A stretch of DNA of 64,000 nt from an uncultured SAR86 cluster bacterium. Its GTDB lineage: Bacteria; Pseudomonadota; Gammaproteobacteria; Magnimaribacterales; AG-339-G14. The stretch's first letter is position 1; each line of letters starts with the position of its first letter. Positions 51,646-61,099 of this stretch are shown in pieces. The stretch lies in assembly GCA_902595715.1 (NCBI GenBank), contig CACJRI010000003.1, positions 69,583-133,582 on the forward strand, given 5' to 3'. The notes under the pieces are model-generated. The model ran no database searches. It worked only from the letters and a program-made list of their open reading frames with translations, and was not told where the DNA came from. Made by a program: the position numbers and the translations under genes.

Positions 51646-52137
51646 ATGCCAGAAATGACAATGTTGGGATGGTTTCACACGATTTTAGGTATAGGTGCAG
51701 TTCTTACCGGATTCTATGCCATAGCAAAATTCAAAATTATTTCTTTAGAAAATAAGATTGGTCAAATTTACGTCATCTTGACTGCAATCGTGGCCGGCTC
51801 TGCCTTGGGTATATATAACCAAGGTGGATTTGGAATAGCTCATGTCTTGGCTGTCCTAACTTTGATAGCTTTATTTGGTGCCATTGTCATGGAGAAATTT
51901 AAGATATTTGGCGGTTTTTCAAAATATTTTCAAGCATTGGGTTACACCAGCACTTTTTTGTTTCATATGATTCCTGCAATTACAGACTTTCTAAGAAGAA
52001 TTCCTGTTGGCGATCCTTTTGTTGATTCTTTTGAAGCTCCCTTGCTAGTAAATTTTCAATTATCCTTTTTACTGATTTACTTTATCGGTATCATCATGCA
52101 GATGGTATGGCTTAAAAAAAATGGAGAGATTCAATGA
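51646..52137 (+). CDS. Four-TM membrane protein of unknown function
   Basis: Four hydrophobic segments; no catalytic motif; overlaps yghU by ATGA. Confidence 0.6.
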   Translation: MPEMTMLGWFHTILGIGAVLTGFYAIAKFKIISLENKIGQIYVILTAIVAGSALGIYNQGGFGIAHVLAVLTLIALFGAIVMEKFKIFGGFSKYFQALGYTSTFLFHMIPAITDFLRRIPVGDPFVDSFEAPLLVNFQLSFLLIYFIGIIMQMVWLKKNGEIQ

Positions 52138-52976
52138 CAGATGAAAAGTATTCACCCCCAAAAGTATGGACTTGGGATCAAGAAAGTGGCGGCAGATTTG
52201 CAAACATAAATAGGCCTATTTCTGGTGCAACGCATGATAAGGAATTGCCTGTAGGAAAACATCCTATGCAACTTTATTCACTTGGGACGCCAAATGGAGT
52301 CAAAGTCACAGTTCTTCTTGAAGAACTTTTGGCTTTGGGGCATGAAGGTGCTGAGTATGATGCATATTTAATTAACATAGGAAATGGCGATCAATTTGGA
52401 AGCGGGTTTGTTGAGATAAATCCGAATTCTAAAATTCCTGCTCTTTTAGACAGAACCTCAGAGCCTCATACAAGAGTTTTTGAATCTGGTGCAATTTTGG
52501 TTTACCTTGCTGAGAAGTTTGGTGAGTTCATTCCAACCGATCCAGCAGCAAGAGCAGAATGTATGTCTTGGCTTTTTTGGCAAATGGGTAGTGCTCCATA
52601 CTTAGGTGGAGGATTTGGACACTTTTATGCCTATGCTCCAGAAAAATTTGAGTATCCCATTAATCGTTTTGCCATGGAAGTAAAGCGTCAATTGGATGTT
52701 TTGGATAAAAATTTAGAGAATAGAAAATTTATCTGTGGTGATGAATACAATATTGCCGATATGGCAATTCATCCTTGGTATGGTTATTTAGTGCTTAAAA
52801 ATGCATACAATGCAGCTGAATTTTTAGATGTGAAATCCTATAAAAACGTTGTTCGCTGGGCTGAAGAAATTTCTGATAGACCCGCCTTTAAAAGAGGCGC
52901 AAGAGTAGGGCGACCTCCTAGCGGACCAGAAGATAATGCTATTCCTGAAAGGCACGATGCTAGTGATCTGGATTAA
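52134..52976 (+). CDS. yghU: Nu-class GST, disulfide-bond oxidoreductase YghU-like
   Basis: PPKVWTWDQESGGRFANINRPISGATHDKELPVGKHPMQLYSLGTPNGVKVT closely matches remembered E. coli YghU. Confidence 0.92.
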   Translation: MTDEKYSPPKVWTWDQESGGRFANINRPISGATHDKELPVGKHPMQLYSLGTPNGVKVTVLLEELLALGHEGAEYDAYLINIGNGDQFGSGFVEINPNSKIPALLDRTSEPHTRVFESGAILVYLAEKFGEFIPTDPAARAECMSWLFWQMGSAPYLGGGFGHFYAYAPEKFEYPINRFAMEVKRQLDVLDKNLENRKFICGDEYNIADMAIHPWYGYLVLKNAYNAAEFLDVKSYKNVVRWAEEISDRPAFKRGARVGRPPSGPEDNAIPERHDASDLD

Positions 52977-52978
52977 AA

Positions 52979-53722
52979 ATGGATAGTAAACTTAAGATTT
53001 TTGGCGTTCCAATGTCCCAAGCAGTCAGGACCGTTTTATGGATGATGCTTTATAAAAAATTACCTTTTGAATTGATCATCACTGCACCAGGTTCGCCAAA
53101 AGAAAATGGCACCCGCCATCCTTCTTATTTAGAAAAATATCCAAATGGAACTATTCCAGGCTTAGAGGATCCTGAAACTGGATATTTGCTATCTGAATCA
53201 ATAGCAATAATGTGCTACTTATGTAACAAGCACAAATGGGATGATTTGTATCCAGAAGATCCTGAGCTAAGAGGAAAAGTCGATCATTACCTCCACTATC
53301 ATCACCGAAGTATCAAGGAGGCTTCCACAGGTTATTTTGCGCCTATCTTAAGACCAGACTTGGGTCTTTCAGAAGACATAATCAATATGTCCCAAAGGAT
53401 GTTTAATAATGCTCTCAAAGCATTAGAAACTCAGTGGCTTCAAAAAAATAAATTTATCGCAGGAAACTTTGTCACCATTGCAGATTTTTCAGCCTATGTT
53501 GAAATTGCTCAATTGAATACACAATTTACCAATCTATTTGACTATAGTAGCTTTGAAAATATAAGCAGGTGGTTGGAAGATATGAGCAAGCTTCCTTATC
53601 ACGACGACGTCCATTTGGTTTTAACCAAAATGGGAGATATTAGCCAGAAAGCACCAACTATGGAAATTATTATGAACGCAAATCTAGAGACCTTTAATCA
53701 CTTAAATGAAATTGCCTCATAA
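52979..53722 (+). CDS. Glutathione S-transferase
   Basis: FGVPMSQAVRTVLWMMLYKKLPFEL, YPNGTIPGLEDPETGYLLSESIAIMCYL; FIAGNFVTIADFSAY. Confidence 0.9.
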   Translation: MDSKLKIFGVPMSQAVRTVLWMMLYKKLPFELIITAPGSPKENGTRHPSYLEKYPNGTIPGLEDPETGYLLSESIAIMCYLCNKHKWDDLYPEDPELRGKVDHYLHYHHRSIKEASTGYFAPILRPDLGLSEDIINMSQRMFNNALKALETQWLQKNKFIAGNFVTIADFSAYVEIAQLNTQFTNLFDYSSFENISRWLEDMSKLPYHDDVHLVLTKMGDISQKAPTMEIIMNANLETFNHLNEIAS

Positions 53723-53736
53723 GTAGCAATACAAAA

Positions 53737-54972
53737 ATGTTTTTTGAAAACTTTTCAAAAAAAGATGTTTATTTAAATCTCATTTCTTTCGTCATAGGCC
53801 TCACAATGCTCTCGATGATGCTAAAGACTCCAACTGAAGTGAGGATAGCTCTTTTATCGACATCTATTTTAGGTTTGATTTTTCTAAAGGGAAGTATTGA
53901 CCTAATGAAACAAATACTAAACAAATATTATATTTATTTGATATTTGTATTAATTTGCTTCATATCCTATTTCTTGTATCTGGATGACTCTTTTCCTTTA
54001 AAAAACTATCCTGAGGTTGAGAATTTCTTTATTTTTTTTATCTTTTTTATTTTTTTAAATCAAATCCAACATCATTATCTTTTAATTGTCAGGTACTGTA
54101 TTTATACAGCAGTATTTTTCCTATCTTTTTCCATACCTTTTCACTTATTTTTTTTGGAAAGCTCAATGCTAACCTCAAATAGTTTTATCTTTGACTTTCA
54201 GACAGAGTCATATTCCAATAAAAGTACGTTTGCAATATATCTAGCACTTTTATTTCCATTTTTAATTTTTGAATTGTCAAAAAGAATTAACCTAATCAAT
54301 TCCTACAATATTTTTATTTTTGCTATCTCAATTTTTTATTTTTTTTCTAGATCCGCATTAATTCTTACTCTGGCTGGCTTATTACTTTGTATTTTCAGTT
54401 TTGAAAGAAAATTATCTATAACAGCTATATTTATTTCGTCTGTAATATTTTCTTCCTTTTGGTTTTTCGAGATTACTCCTAAAAAGTACAACGAATTGAA
54501 AATGCAAACAAACATAGAGTATTTCAATAGCTTCTCCTATGACTCAAGTGAATCATTAAATAAATCTTTTTCTACTGATAGTGCTAGATTTAAGTATTTA
54601 AAAAATTCATACGAAGGTTTTATTGAAAAACCAATATTTGGCCATGGACTAGCAAGTTTTAGGAGAAATAATCCGGTATTTTCAGATGATGGAAAACTTA
54701 TTAGACACCCTACAACCCATAATGACTTTGCTCAGATAATGTATGAATTGGGCTTGATTGGATTAATAGTTTTCATTGGAATGCTTTATTTAAATTTAAC
54801 ATCGCTCTTCACAAATATCCATAAAACAGAAAATAAGATATTGGTTGTTCAGTTTCTTGTGTTGATCTTGGCGATTAATTCAATAAATCTCATAGACCAT
54901 ATTCTTTTTTGGTTCATAATGGCAATAACTTACAGATCTTTTAAAAACAAAAAAACTTTAGAATCAAATTAA
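53737..54972 (+). CDS. O-antigen ligase/polymerase-like (Wzy/WaaL family) membrane protein
   Basis: Multi-TM; periplasmic loop IFGHGLASFRRN...HPTTHNDFAQIMYELGLIGLIVF. Confidence 0.85.
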   Translation: MFFENFSKKDVYLNLISFVIGLTMLSMMLKTPTEVRIALLSTSILGLIFLKGSIDLMKQILNKYYIYLIFVLICFISYFLYLDDSFPLKNYPEVENFFIFFIFFIFLNQIQHHYLLIVRYCIYTAVFFLSFSIPFHLFFLESSMLTSNSFIFDFQTESYSNKSTFAIYLALLFPFLIFELSKRINLINSYNIFIFAISIFYFFSRSALILTLAGLLLCIFSFERKLSITAIFISSVIFSSFWFFEITPKKYNELKMQTNIEYFNSFSYDSSESLNKSFSTDSARFKYLKNSYEGFIEKPIFGHGLASFRRNNPVFSDDGKLIRHPTTHNDFAQIMYELGLIGLIVFIGMLYLNLTSLFTNIHKTENKILVVQFLVLILAINSINLIDHILFWFIMAITYRSFKNKKTLESN

Positions 54973-55883
54973 TGTCTGCGGAAAAGATAATTCAATCTAT
55001 TAAAGATCATTCAATAACTAACTCTGATGAATGGTTTGCAAATCTAGAGGATAGAAAAAAAGAGGAAGTTTTGCTTCATGATAAATTGAGAGATATGAAT
55101 TTTAGAAAAAAAATATCAAAAGAAGATTCCAAAAAATTCTATTCCAATACAAAGATGCTCGATGGCCTAGAAGACTCTGAAGAAAGTTTATTTCTGAATA
55201 ATGAAAAATGGTTTGATAATTCATATCTTTTGAAAAATAGTATTTCGGGTTTATCGGATGTTTACTTCAACGAGCTTATTTCCAAAAATAGCAAAGCTAA
55301 TATCGTATTGGATATGGCTTGTGGGTTTGGAAGAGAGTCAATTATCGCTGCAAAATCTGAAGCTGAATTAGTCGTTGGAATAGACCTGAGTCCTATTTCA
55401 GTCAAAGAGGGTAATGAGCTTGCTCAAAAAAATAACTTAAAAAATATAATTTTTTCAGTAGCAGATTGTGAAAATTTATTCTTTGATGATGATACTTTTG
55501 ACACAATAATTTGTGCAAGGATGCTACACCACATAGAGTTTGAAACGGTAATGAAAGAATTACAAAGAGTTTTAAAAAAAGATGGCAAAGTTATCTGTAT
55601 CGAAGCTTTGGGAATCAATCCGCTTTTAAACTTTTACAGAAAAATTACGCCAGAGCAAAGAACTCATTGGGAAACTGCAAATATTCTCACCTTCAAGCAT
55701 ATAAAAGTTGCTCAAAAATATTTTAAAGTTGAAAACATTAGGTACTGGCATTTTTTGAGTCCTTTAGCAAAATTTTTTAGCGCATTGTTACCTATGCTTA
55801 ACTTTTTAGATTCAAAATTTTTTTCAAAAATTCCATTGCTAAATAGATTAGCTTGGACATTTACTTTTGAATTAAAAAAATAA
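54972..55883 (+). CDS. Class I SAM-dependent methyltransferase (Methyltransf_11)
   Basis: VLDMACGFGRESIIAAKSEAELVVGIDLSPISV; DTIICARMLHHIE. Confidence 0.9.
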   Translation: MSAEKIIQSIKDHSITNSDEWFANLEDRKKEEVLLHDKLRDMNFRKKISKEDSKKFYSNTKMLDGLEDSEESLFLNNEKWFDNSYLLKNSISGLSDVYFNELISKNSKANIVLDMACGFGRESIIAAKSEAELVVGIDLSPISVKEGNELAQKNNLKNIIFSVADCENLFFDDDTFDTIICARMLHHIEFETVMKELQRVLKKDGKVICIEALGINPLLNFYRKITPEQRTHWETANILTFKHIKVAQKYFKVENIRYWHFLSPLAKFFSALLPMLNFLDSKFFSKIPLLNRLAWTFTFELKK

Positions 55884-55894
55884 AATTCTAAAAG

Positions 55895-56155
55895 TTATCT
55901 CTTCAATACCTTAATAATTTCTTCAACTTTATTCTCAAACTCTTTTTCTCCTCTGAAAGAGTCTTTCACACACTCTTCTAAGTGAGTTTTTAAGATTTTT
56001 CCTTCTACTGAGGCGATAGATTTTCTGACAGCTTTGATTTGATTGAGTATATCGATACAGTATTTTTCCTCTTCAATCATTTTCGCTATACCCCTGAGTT
56101 GACCTTCAATACGCCTTACGCTTGATAATTCTTTTTTGTGATTGGGATGACTCAT
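55895..56155 (-). CDS. csoR: CsoR/RcnR/FrmR-family metal-sensing repressor (Cys-His-Cys, CsoR-like)
   Basis: VRRIEGQLRGIAKMIEEEKYCIDILNQIKAVRKSIASVEGKILKTHLEECV. Confidence 0.85.
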   Translation of the reverse strand: MSHPNHKKELSSVRRIEGQLRGIAKMIEEEKYCIDILNQIKAVRKSIASVEGKILKTHLEECVKDSFRGEKEFENKVEEIIKVLKR

Positions 56156-56161
56156 GATTTT

Positions 56162-56527
56162 TTAAATTATATTAGGAACTAGATAAGTGAATATTGTAGC
56201 AAAAGTAAACAAACTCACTGATAGGTAGTAAATAAATCTAGAACGTTTTCTGGTTTGAAGACAAATTTTCCCTAACTCTGGATCTGCAGGACAAGGAAGA
56301 TAATAGGTTCTGTAATTTATATAGCCAGCAAAAACTAATACAAGAAGGGATACCAAAGTTATAGAAACTTTATATTTTGAAATCACTACTAAAAAAGGGA
56401 ATATAGAAATGATGCTAGCAAAAGTTGCCCCTGCTCCAACAAATATAAATACTGCAGGCAAGGCACAACATATCAATGTAGATGAAGATGCAAACAAAGA
56501 TATGAAATTAGCAGATCGGTCGAACAT
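56162..56527 (-). CDS. MerT-like metal transport membrane protein
   Basis: TM1 with Cys pair STLICCALPAVFIFVGAG; later C-x(8)-C (PCPADPELGKIC); three TM segments. Confidence 0.6.
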   Translation of the reverse strand: MFDRSANFISLFASSSTLICCALPAVFIFVGAGATFASIISIFPFLVVISKYKVSITLVSLLVLVFAGYINYRTYYLPCPADPELGKICLQTRKRSRFIYYLSVSLFTFATIFTYLVPNII

Positions 56528-56528
56528 A

Positions 56529-56936
56529 TTAAATTTTTATCAAGTTATAGTCTGTTGCGTTTTGACCATTCATTAATATTTTTTCTTTGATTTCCTTAAA
56601 TTCAATTTTTTTATCTAAAGAAAAGGCGATCACAACTTTTCCATTTTCAAGATCAACATCTATTTTTTTTACTTTGGTATCTTTGAGAAAAGCCTTTTCA
56701 ATACCTCGGGCACAAAAATCACAGACCATACCTTGAACATTAATTATTGCAACTTGAACATTTTTGAGATTTTTTTTAAATTTATCGAACCTTTCTTTGT
56801 CTAATTTATAATTGTTTCCATCCACGTACACATCATTTTGATGAATCGCATGACCGTGGTGTTCATGAGAATCATGATTTTTTTCAGCAAAAATTATTGA
56901 TGCAGTAAACATTACAATCAAACATATTGGTCTCAT
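56529..56936 (-). CDS. Periplasmic heavy-metal-associated (MerP/HMA-like) protein with His-rich N-terminus
   Basis: Signal peptide; HDSHEHHGHAIH; INVQGMVCDFCARGIEKAF HMA motif. Confidence 0.8.
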   Translation of the reverse strand: MRPICLIVMFTASIIFAEKNHDSHEHHGHAIHQNDVYVDGNNYKLDKERFDKFKKNLKNVQVAIINVQGMVCDFCARGIEKAFLKDTKVKKIDVDLENGKVVIAFSLDKKIEFKEIKEKILMNGQNATDYNLIKI

Positions 56937-56944
56937 ATTTCCTC

Positions 56945-57547
56945 CTAAAATCTGTACATGAGATGAGCATCGGTTCTTGTTTTTTTGTTGTAACCAAGCT
57001 CGATTAAAAAATCGCCTTTAAAAATTTTTACCACAGGATAAGTTGACCAGCTATCTCCTAAAGAATTCTTTTTTGTCTTAAACATCAACCAAGTATGCAA
57101 GTCTCCGTATTTTCCAAGGTAGGGCGCAATGCCGAATTGAAGATACTTTTCAGAAAAATCCATTAAGTCATTGAAGCTTTCTTTATATCCATAGCCAATA
57201 AACCATCTTCTAGTCTCCCAATCGCCATGGAAACCATAAAAATGCCGATCAAAGTTTTCAGGGTCAAAGCCTGATTGAAAATATAAATTGCTTTGAGAAT
57301 TTTGTGTATTTTTTCTGTTTAGCAAATAAGTAAATCTAAAAAAAGAATATTCATCATTAAAATAATCATCTTTTGCTAATTCCAAGCCTACAGAATATTT
57401 AAAACTAGGAGAATAATGAAAATACACTGAATCTTTGTAAATATCCGAATGAGACATCAGCGTATAACCCTCAGGATATGAAATTGGTCTAGCTTGGCTA
57501 TAGAAAGAAGCCAAAAGAAAAAAAAATAATACAAACCTTATACCCAT
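56945..57547 (-). CDS. Predicted secreted/outer-membrane protein of unknown function, first gene of metal operon
   Basis: Signal peptide MGIRFVLFFFLLASFYSQA; alternating aromatic beta-type strands, terminal ...HLMYRF. Confidence 0.6.
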   Translation of the reverse strand: MGIRFVLFFFLLASFYSQARPISYPEGYTLMSHSDIYKDSVYFHYSPSFKYSVGLELAKDDYFNDEYSFFRFTYLLNRKNTQNSQSNLYFQSGFDPENFDRHFYGFHGDWETRRWFIGYGYKESFNDLMDFSEKYLQFGIAPYLGKYGDLHTWLMFKTKKNSLGDSWSTYPVVKIFKGDFLIELGYNKKTRTDAHLMYRF

Positions 57548-57556
57548 GGGGGGTAT
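57540..57556 (-). promoter_or_regulatory. Candidate CsoR-type operator overlapping the start codon of 56945-57547
   Basis: ATACCC-ATGGG-GGGTAT on + strand; TACAAT -10-like hexamer at 57555-57560 on minus strand. Confidence 0.6.
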
Positions 57557-57582
57557 TGTATATCTTTTATTTTTAAAAGTAT

Positions 57583-58407
57583 TTAACCAGCTATACGCTT
57601 AAACATTTTCCCAGTTAAATTAAGAACAGCTTTTCTGCTCATGAAGCTAGTAACGAAATTTAATAATCTGTTGCCTCTGCCGCATAAGACGTATTGTTTA
57701 TCTTTTTCATAACCTTCTAGACATTCCAAAGCGACATCGTGTGAAGTTTGCATAGACATTCCAGAAGCTGAGTTATCTCGATTTTTATACCTTTCCGTTA
57801 GTTCCTCAGATTTTTCTGTAGCTACTCGGGCAAACTCTGATTCCGTTCCTCCAGGAAGAAGCGCCATAACTTTGATATTTTTATCTTGATATTCAAACCT
57901 AATAGCTTCAGAAAACATCAAAACATATGCTTTTGAAGAAGAATAAATACTTGCATATGGTATTGGTGCTAACGAAGCCATTGAACCGACATTTATAATA
58001 CCACCACCACCTTGTCGAACCATATCGGGTAAATACAAATGGCAAAGATCTGTTAGCGTCACAACATTGAGTTGCAACATCTCTGCATAATCATCCCTAT
58101 CAAAGCTAGTTAATTCTCCCCATCTACCGTATCCAGCATTGTTAATTAAGATATCGACAGATAAATTTTGCGATTTTATTTGGTTATATAAAGCTTCAGC
58201 AGAGCCTTGAATAGAAAGATCTTCAATAAAGACATGTGCTCTCCCACCAGACGCTTTAATTTTTTCAGCAAGGGCATGCAATTTATCCTCTGATCTTGCA
58301 GTTAAAATAACTTCCGCTCCTCGTTTATTTAATTCTTCAGCCAAGGCATAGCCTATGCCAGTTGATGCGCCTGTGATTAGGACTTTTTTATCTTTATATA
58401 TACTCAT
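57583..58407 (-). CDS. Short-chain dehydrogenase/reductase
   Basis: VLITGASTGIGYALAEEL, NNAGYG, YSSSKAYV. Confidence 0.92.
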   Translation of the reverse strand: MSIYKDKKVLITGASTGIGYALAEELNKRGAEVILTARSEDKLHALAEKIKASGGRAHVFIEDLSIQGSAEALYNQIKSQNLSVDILINNAGYGRWGELTSFDRDDYAEMLQLNVVTLTDLCHLYLPDMVRQGGGGIINVGSMASLAPIPYASIYSSSKAYVLMFSEAIRFEYQDKNIKVMALLPGGTESEFARVATEKSEELTERYKNRDNSASGMSMQTSHDVALECLEGYEKDKQYVLCGRGNRLLNFVTSFMSRKAVLNLTGKMFKRIAG

Positions 58408-58456
58408 GAATTTATCTTACTAAGTTTCAATACCTAAATAAATTAATTATCATGAT

Positions 58457-58906
58457 TTGATGAACGAATCTAAAATTAAAGAGTTTCTTGATTCATGGAC
58501 CAAAGGAGTAATTGATATAGGAAAAGCTTATTCAAAAAAAGAAGATTTTGAAAAAGAAGCTTTAAAATTTTTATCTAAGCACTACGCATTTAAAACTCAA
58601 CAGATACTTTTCAAACCTACCTTTACCAAAGAAAAAATATTTAGAAATAACTTGGAAGATGCTTTATCTTATTTCGTTAAGGGGAGATTTTCAGAAGATA
58701 ATGGTTTTGCTTTAAAGCCTTGGGAAGAAATAAATCTTCAAGAATTAAATATTTTAGATGAGAAAAATTTATCAACTGCAATGGGTACGCTCTCATTTAA
58801 ACCAGTTTCATCGAGTGAGACGACTTTGGTTGCTTTCACATTTATTTTTTGTCTTGAAGAAGGAGAAATTAAGATAAAGATTCATCATTCTTCTCCTGTT
58901 CTCTAA
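58457..58906 (+). CDS. Uncharacterised small protein (possibly NTF2-like)
   Basis: 149 aa ORF immediately upstream of FAD monooxygenase. Confidence 0.45.
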   Translation: MMNESKIKEFLDSWTKGVIDIGKAYSKKEDFEKEALKFLSKHYAFKTQQILFKPTFTKEKIFRNNLEDALSYFVKGRFSEDNGFALKPWEEINLQELNILDEKNLSTAMGTLSFKPVSSSETTLVAFTFIFCLEEGEIKIKIHHSSPVL

Positions 58907-58918
58907 CGATAAATTTTT

Positions 58919-60094
58919 ATGAAATCTAAACCCTTAGAAATTTCAATTGTTGGAGCTGGAATTGGAGGATTGGTAGCTGCCTTAGCATTAAAAAAAAGAG
59001 GGCACATACCGATAATCTACGAAAAGACAGAATCTTTAAGTGAACTTGGGGCAGGAATTCAGCTTTCGCCAAATGCGAACAAGGTACTCAAACATCTTGG
59101 CGTTATGGAAGAATTACAGGCTGATGTTTATGAACCGGAAGCATTTCAATTTGTTCATTATCGAACTGGAAAAGTTTTAGCTCAACGGGCTTTAAAAAAT
59201 TCTTCAGTAAAGATATATGGTTCTCCAAACTACGATGTTCACAGAGCTGATTTACAAAAAGCTCTTTTAAAAATTACTAATAGAGAGGGAATCCAAATTG
59301 AAAAAAATTCTGAAATCATAGACTTATATGAAGAAACAAATGGCGCCTTTATTAAAACCAAAGAAAAGATAATTGAGTCGGATGCTGTGATCGGTGCAGA
59401 TGGAATTCATTCAATTGTAAGAAAAAAGCTTTGGGGGGAAGATCAAGCTCGATATACAGGGAACGTAGCATGGCGAATGTTAGTCCCTATAGAAGAAATA
59501 TCTGCAAAATTTTTACAAAAAAATACCAAAGTTTGGTTGGGACCTAAGAAGCACTTTGTGCAATATTTGGTTAAAGGTGGAAATTTTTTAAATTGTGTAT
59601 GTCTTGTTGAACAAAATGACTGGGAGAGTGAGGATTGGTCTGAAAAAGGAGATATCTCTGAACTCAAGCATATTTTTTCCGACTGGCATCCTGAAATTCA
59701 AGAGATTTTAGAAAGTACAAAACCCGGCAGTTTATATAAGTGGGGATTGCATGATAGGGCGCCGATGAATAAATGGAGCAAAGGAAGATTTAGTCTGCTT
59801 GGAGATGCTGCACATCCAATGTTACCGTTTGTTGCCCAAGGAGCTGCTATGGCTATTGAGGATGGTATTGTTCTAGCCTCAAGCCTTTCTTCTTTCCATA
59901 ATGTTGAATTAGGACTAAATAATTATGAGAATAAAAGAAAGTACAGAACGGCAAAGGCACAAAGGACTGCCGCTAGGAATGCAACCATTTTTCATCTTTC
60001 GGATTTCTTTGCTATTTTTAGAAACTTGGTAATGAAATTTTTTATTAAAAAAATTATGGATAGTTTTTATAAATATGATGCCATCTCAAAATAA
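58919..60094 (+). CDS. FAD-dependent monooxygenase (salicylate hydroxylase-like)
   Basis: SIVGAGIGGLVAALALKKRGH, VIGADGIHSIVRKKL, SLLGDAAHPMLPFVAQGAAMAIEDG. Confidence 0.93.
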   Translation: MKSKPLEISIVGAGIGGLVAALALKKRGHIPIIYEKTESLSELGAGIQLSPNANKVLKHLGVMEELQADVYEPEAFQFVHYRTGKVLAQRALKNSSVKIYGSPNYDVHRADLQKALLKITNREGIQIEKNSEIIDLYEETNGAFIKTKEKIIESDAVIGADGIHSIVRKKLWGEDQARYTGNVAWRMLVPIEEISAKFLQKNTKVWLGPKKHFVQYLVKGGNFLNCVCLVEQNDWESEDWSEKGDISELKHIFSDWHPEIQEILESTKPGSLYKWGLHDRAPMNKWSKGRFSLLGDAAHPMLPFVAQGAAMAIEDGIVLASSLSSFHNVELGLNNYENKRKYRTAKAQRTAARNATIFHLSDFFAIFRNLVMKFFIKKIMDSFYKYDAISK

Positions 60095-60121
60095 AATCTT
60101 AACTTTAACTAGGACATACTT

Positions 60122-61099
60122 ATGAAATATAGAAACTTCACGCCTTTTGGATCAATCAGCGCTTTAACTTTAGGTGGAGGCGGGATAGGCAATGTATGGG
60201 GTAAAACAACCAGAAAAGAGGCGGTTGATACTGTTCTATATGCTATTGATTCCGGTATCAATCATCTTGATATGGCTCCAATGTATGGCAGAGGAGAGGC
60301 TGAACTAGTCGTTGGAGAAGCTCTCAAAGACAGAGATGTGTCTAAATTGAAAATCACAACCAAATGTCAGTTGGGCACTCTTCCGCAAGATAAGGTTTAT
60401 GAAAAACTCAATGAATCTCTTATTGAAAGTTTTGAGAGAATGAAAATAGAAAAAGTAAACTTATTTCTTTTGCACTCTCAATTGATCAAAGATGACTATC
60501 AACTACCCGTTTTAAATGATTTAAGAGATTCAATTACAACTTCTTTGTCTTGTTATTACGATTCTGTGATTCCAGCTTTCGAAAGATTGAAGTCTGAAGG
60601 GAAGATTGATTCTTGGGGAATAGGGCTGGGTGAAGAAGAAGCTTTAATTTCTGCAATTAACTATGAAAAACAACCAGAGGCTATGCAGTGTGCTGTGAAC
60701 GTGATGAATTCTATTGGAGCTATTGGTTACATAAGCAAAAAACCCGATCCAAATAGAATTCTTAAAGAGTGTCAGGACAAAAATATTCCCATTTTGGCTA
60801 TTAGAGCTGTTCAAGCAGGAGCATTAACATCAAAAATGGATCGCGAACCGCATCCATCAGGAAGAGACAAACCTGATTTTGAAGACTATGAAAGAGCAGA
60901 GCCTTTTAGAGAACTTGCAAAAAAGTGGGGTGAATCTCCAGCTTCTCTAGCACATCGTTATGCTCTTTCGACACAAAAAGTAAGCTCAGTGATTTTGGGT
61001 GTAAAAAATACTCAAGAGTTAAAAGAATGTTTAGATAGTGAAAATATGGGTGAGTTAAGCGAAGAACAATTAGAAGAACTTGAAAATTTATTTACTTAA
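60122..61099 (+). CDS. Aldo/keto reductase
   Basis: GINHLDMAPMYGRGEAELVVGEAL; LFLLHSQ; HRYALSTQKVSSVILGVKN. Confidence 0.92.
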   Translation: MKYRNFTPFGSISALTLGGGGIGNVWGKTTRKEAVDTVLYAIDSGINHLDMAPMYGRGEAELVVGEALKDRDVSKLKITTKCQLGTLPQDKVYEKLNESLIESFERMKIEKVNLFLLHSQLIKDDYQLPVLNDLRDSITTSLSCYYDSVIPAFERLKSEGKIDSWGIGLGEEEALISAINYEKQPEAMQCAVNVMNSIGAIGYISKKPDPNRILKECQDKNIPILAIRAVQAGALTSKMDREPHPSGRDKPDFEDYERAEPFRELAKKWGESPASLAHRYALSTQKVSSVILGVKNTQELKECLDSENMGELSEEQLEELENLFT

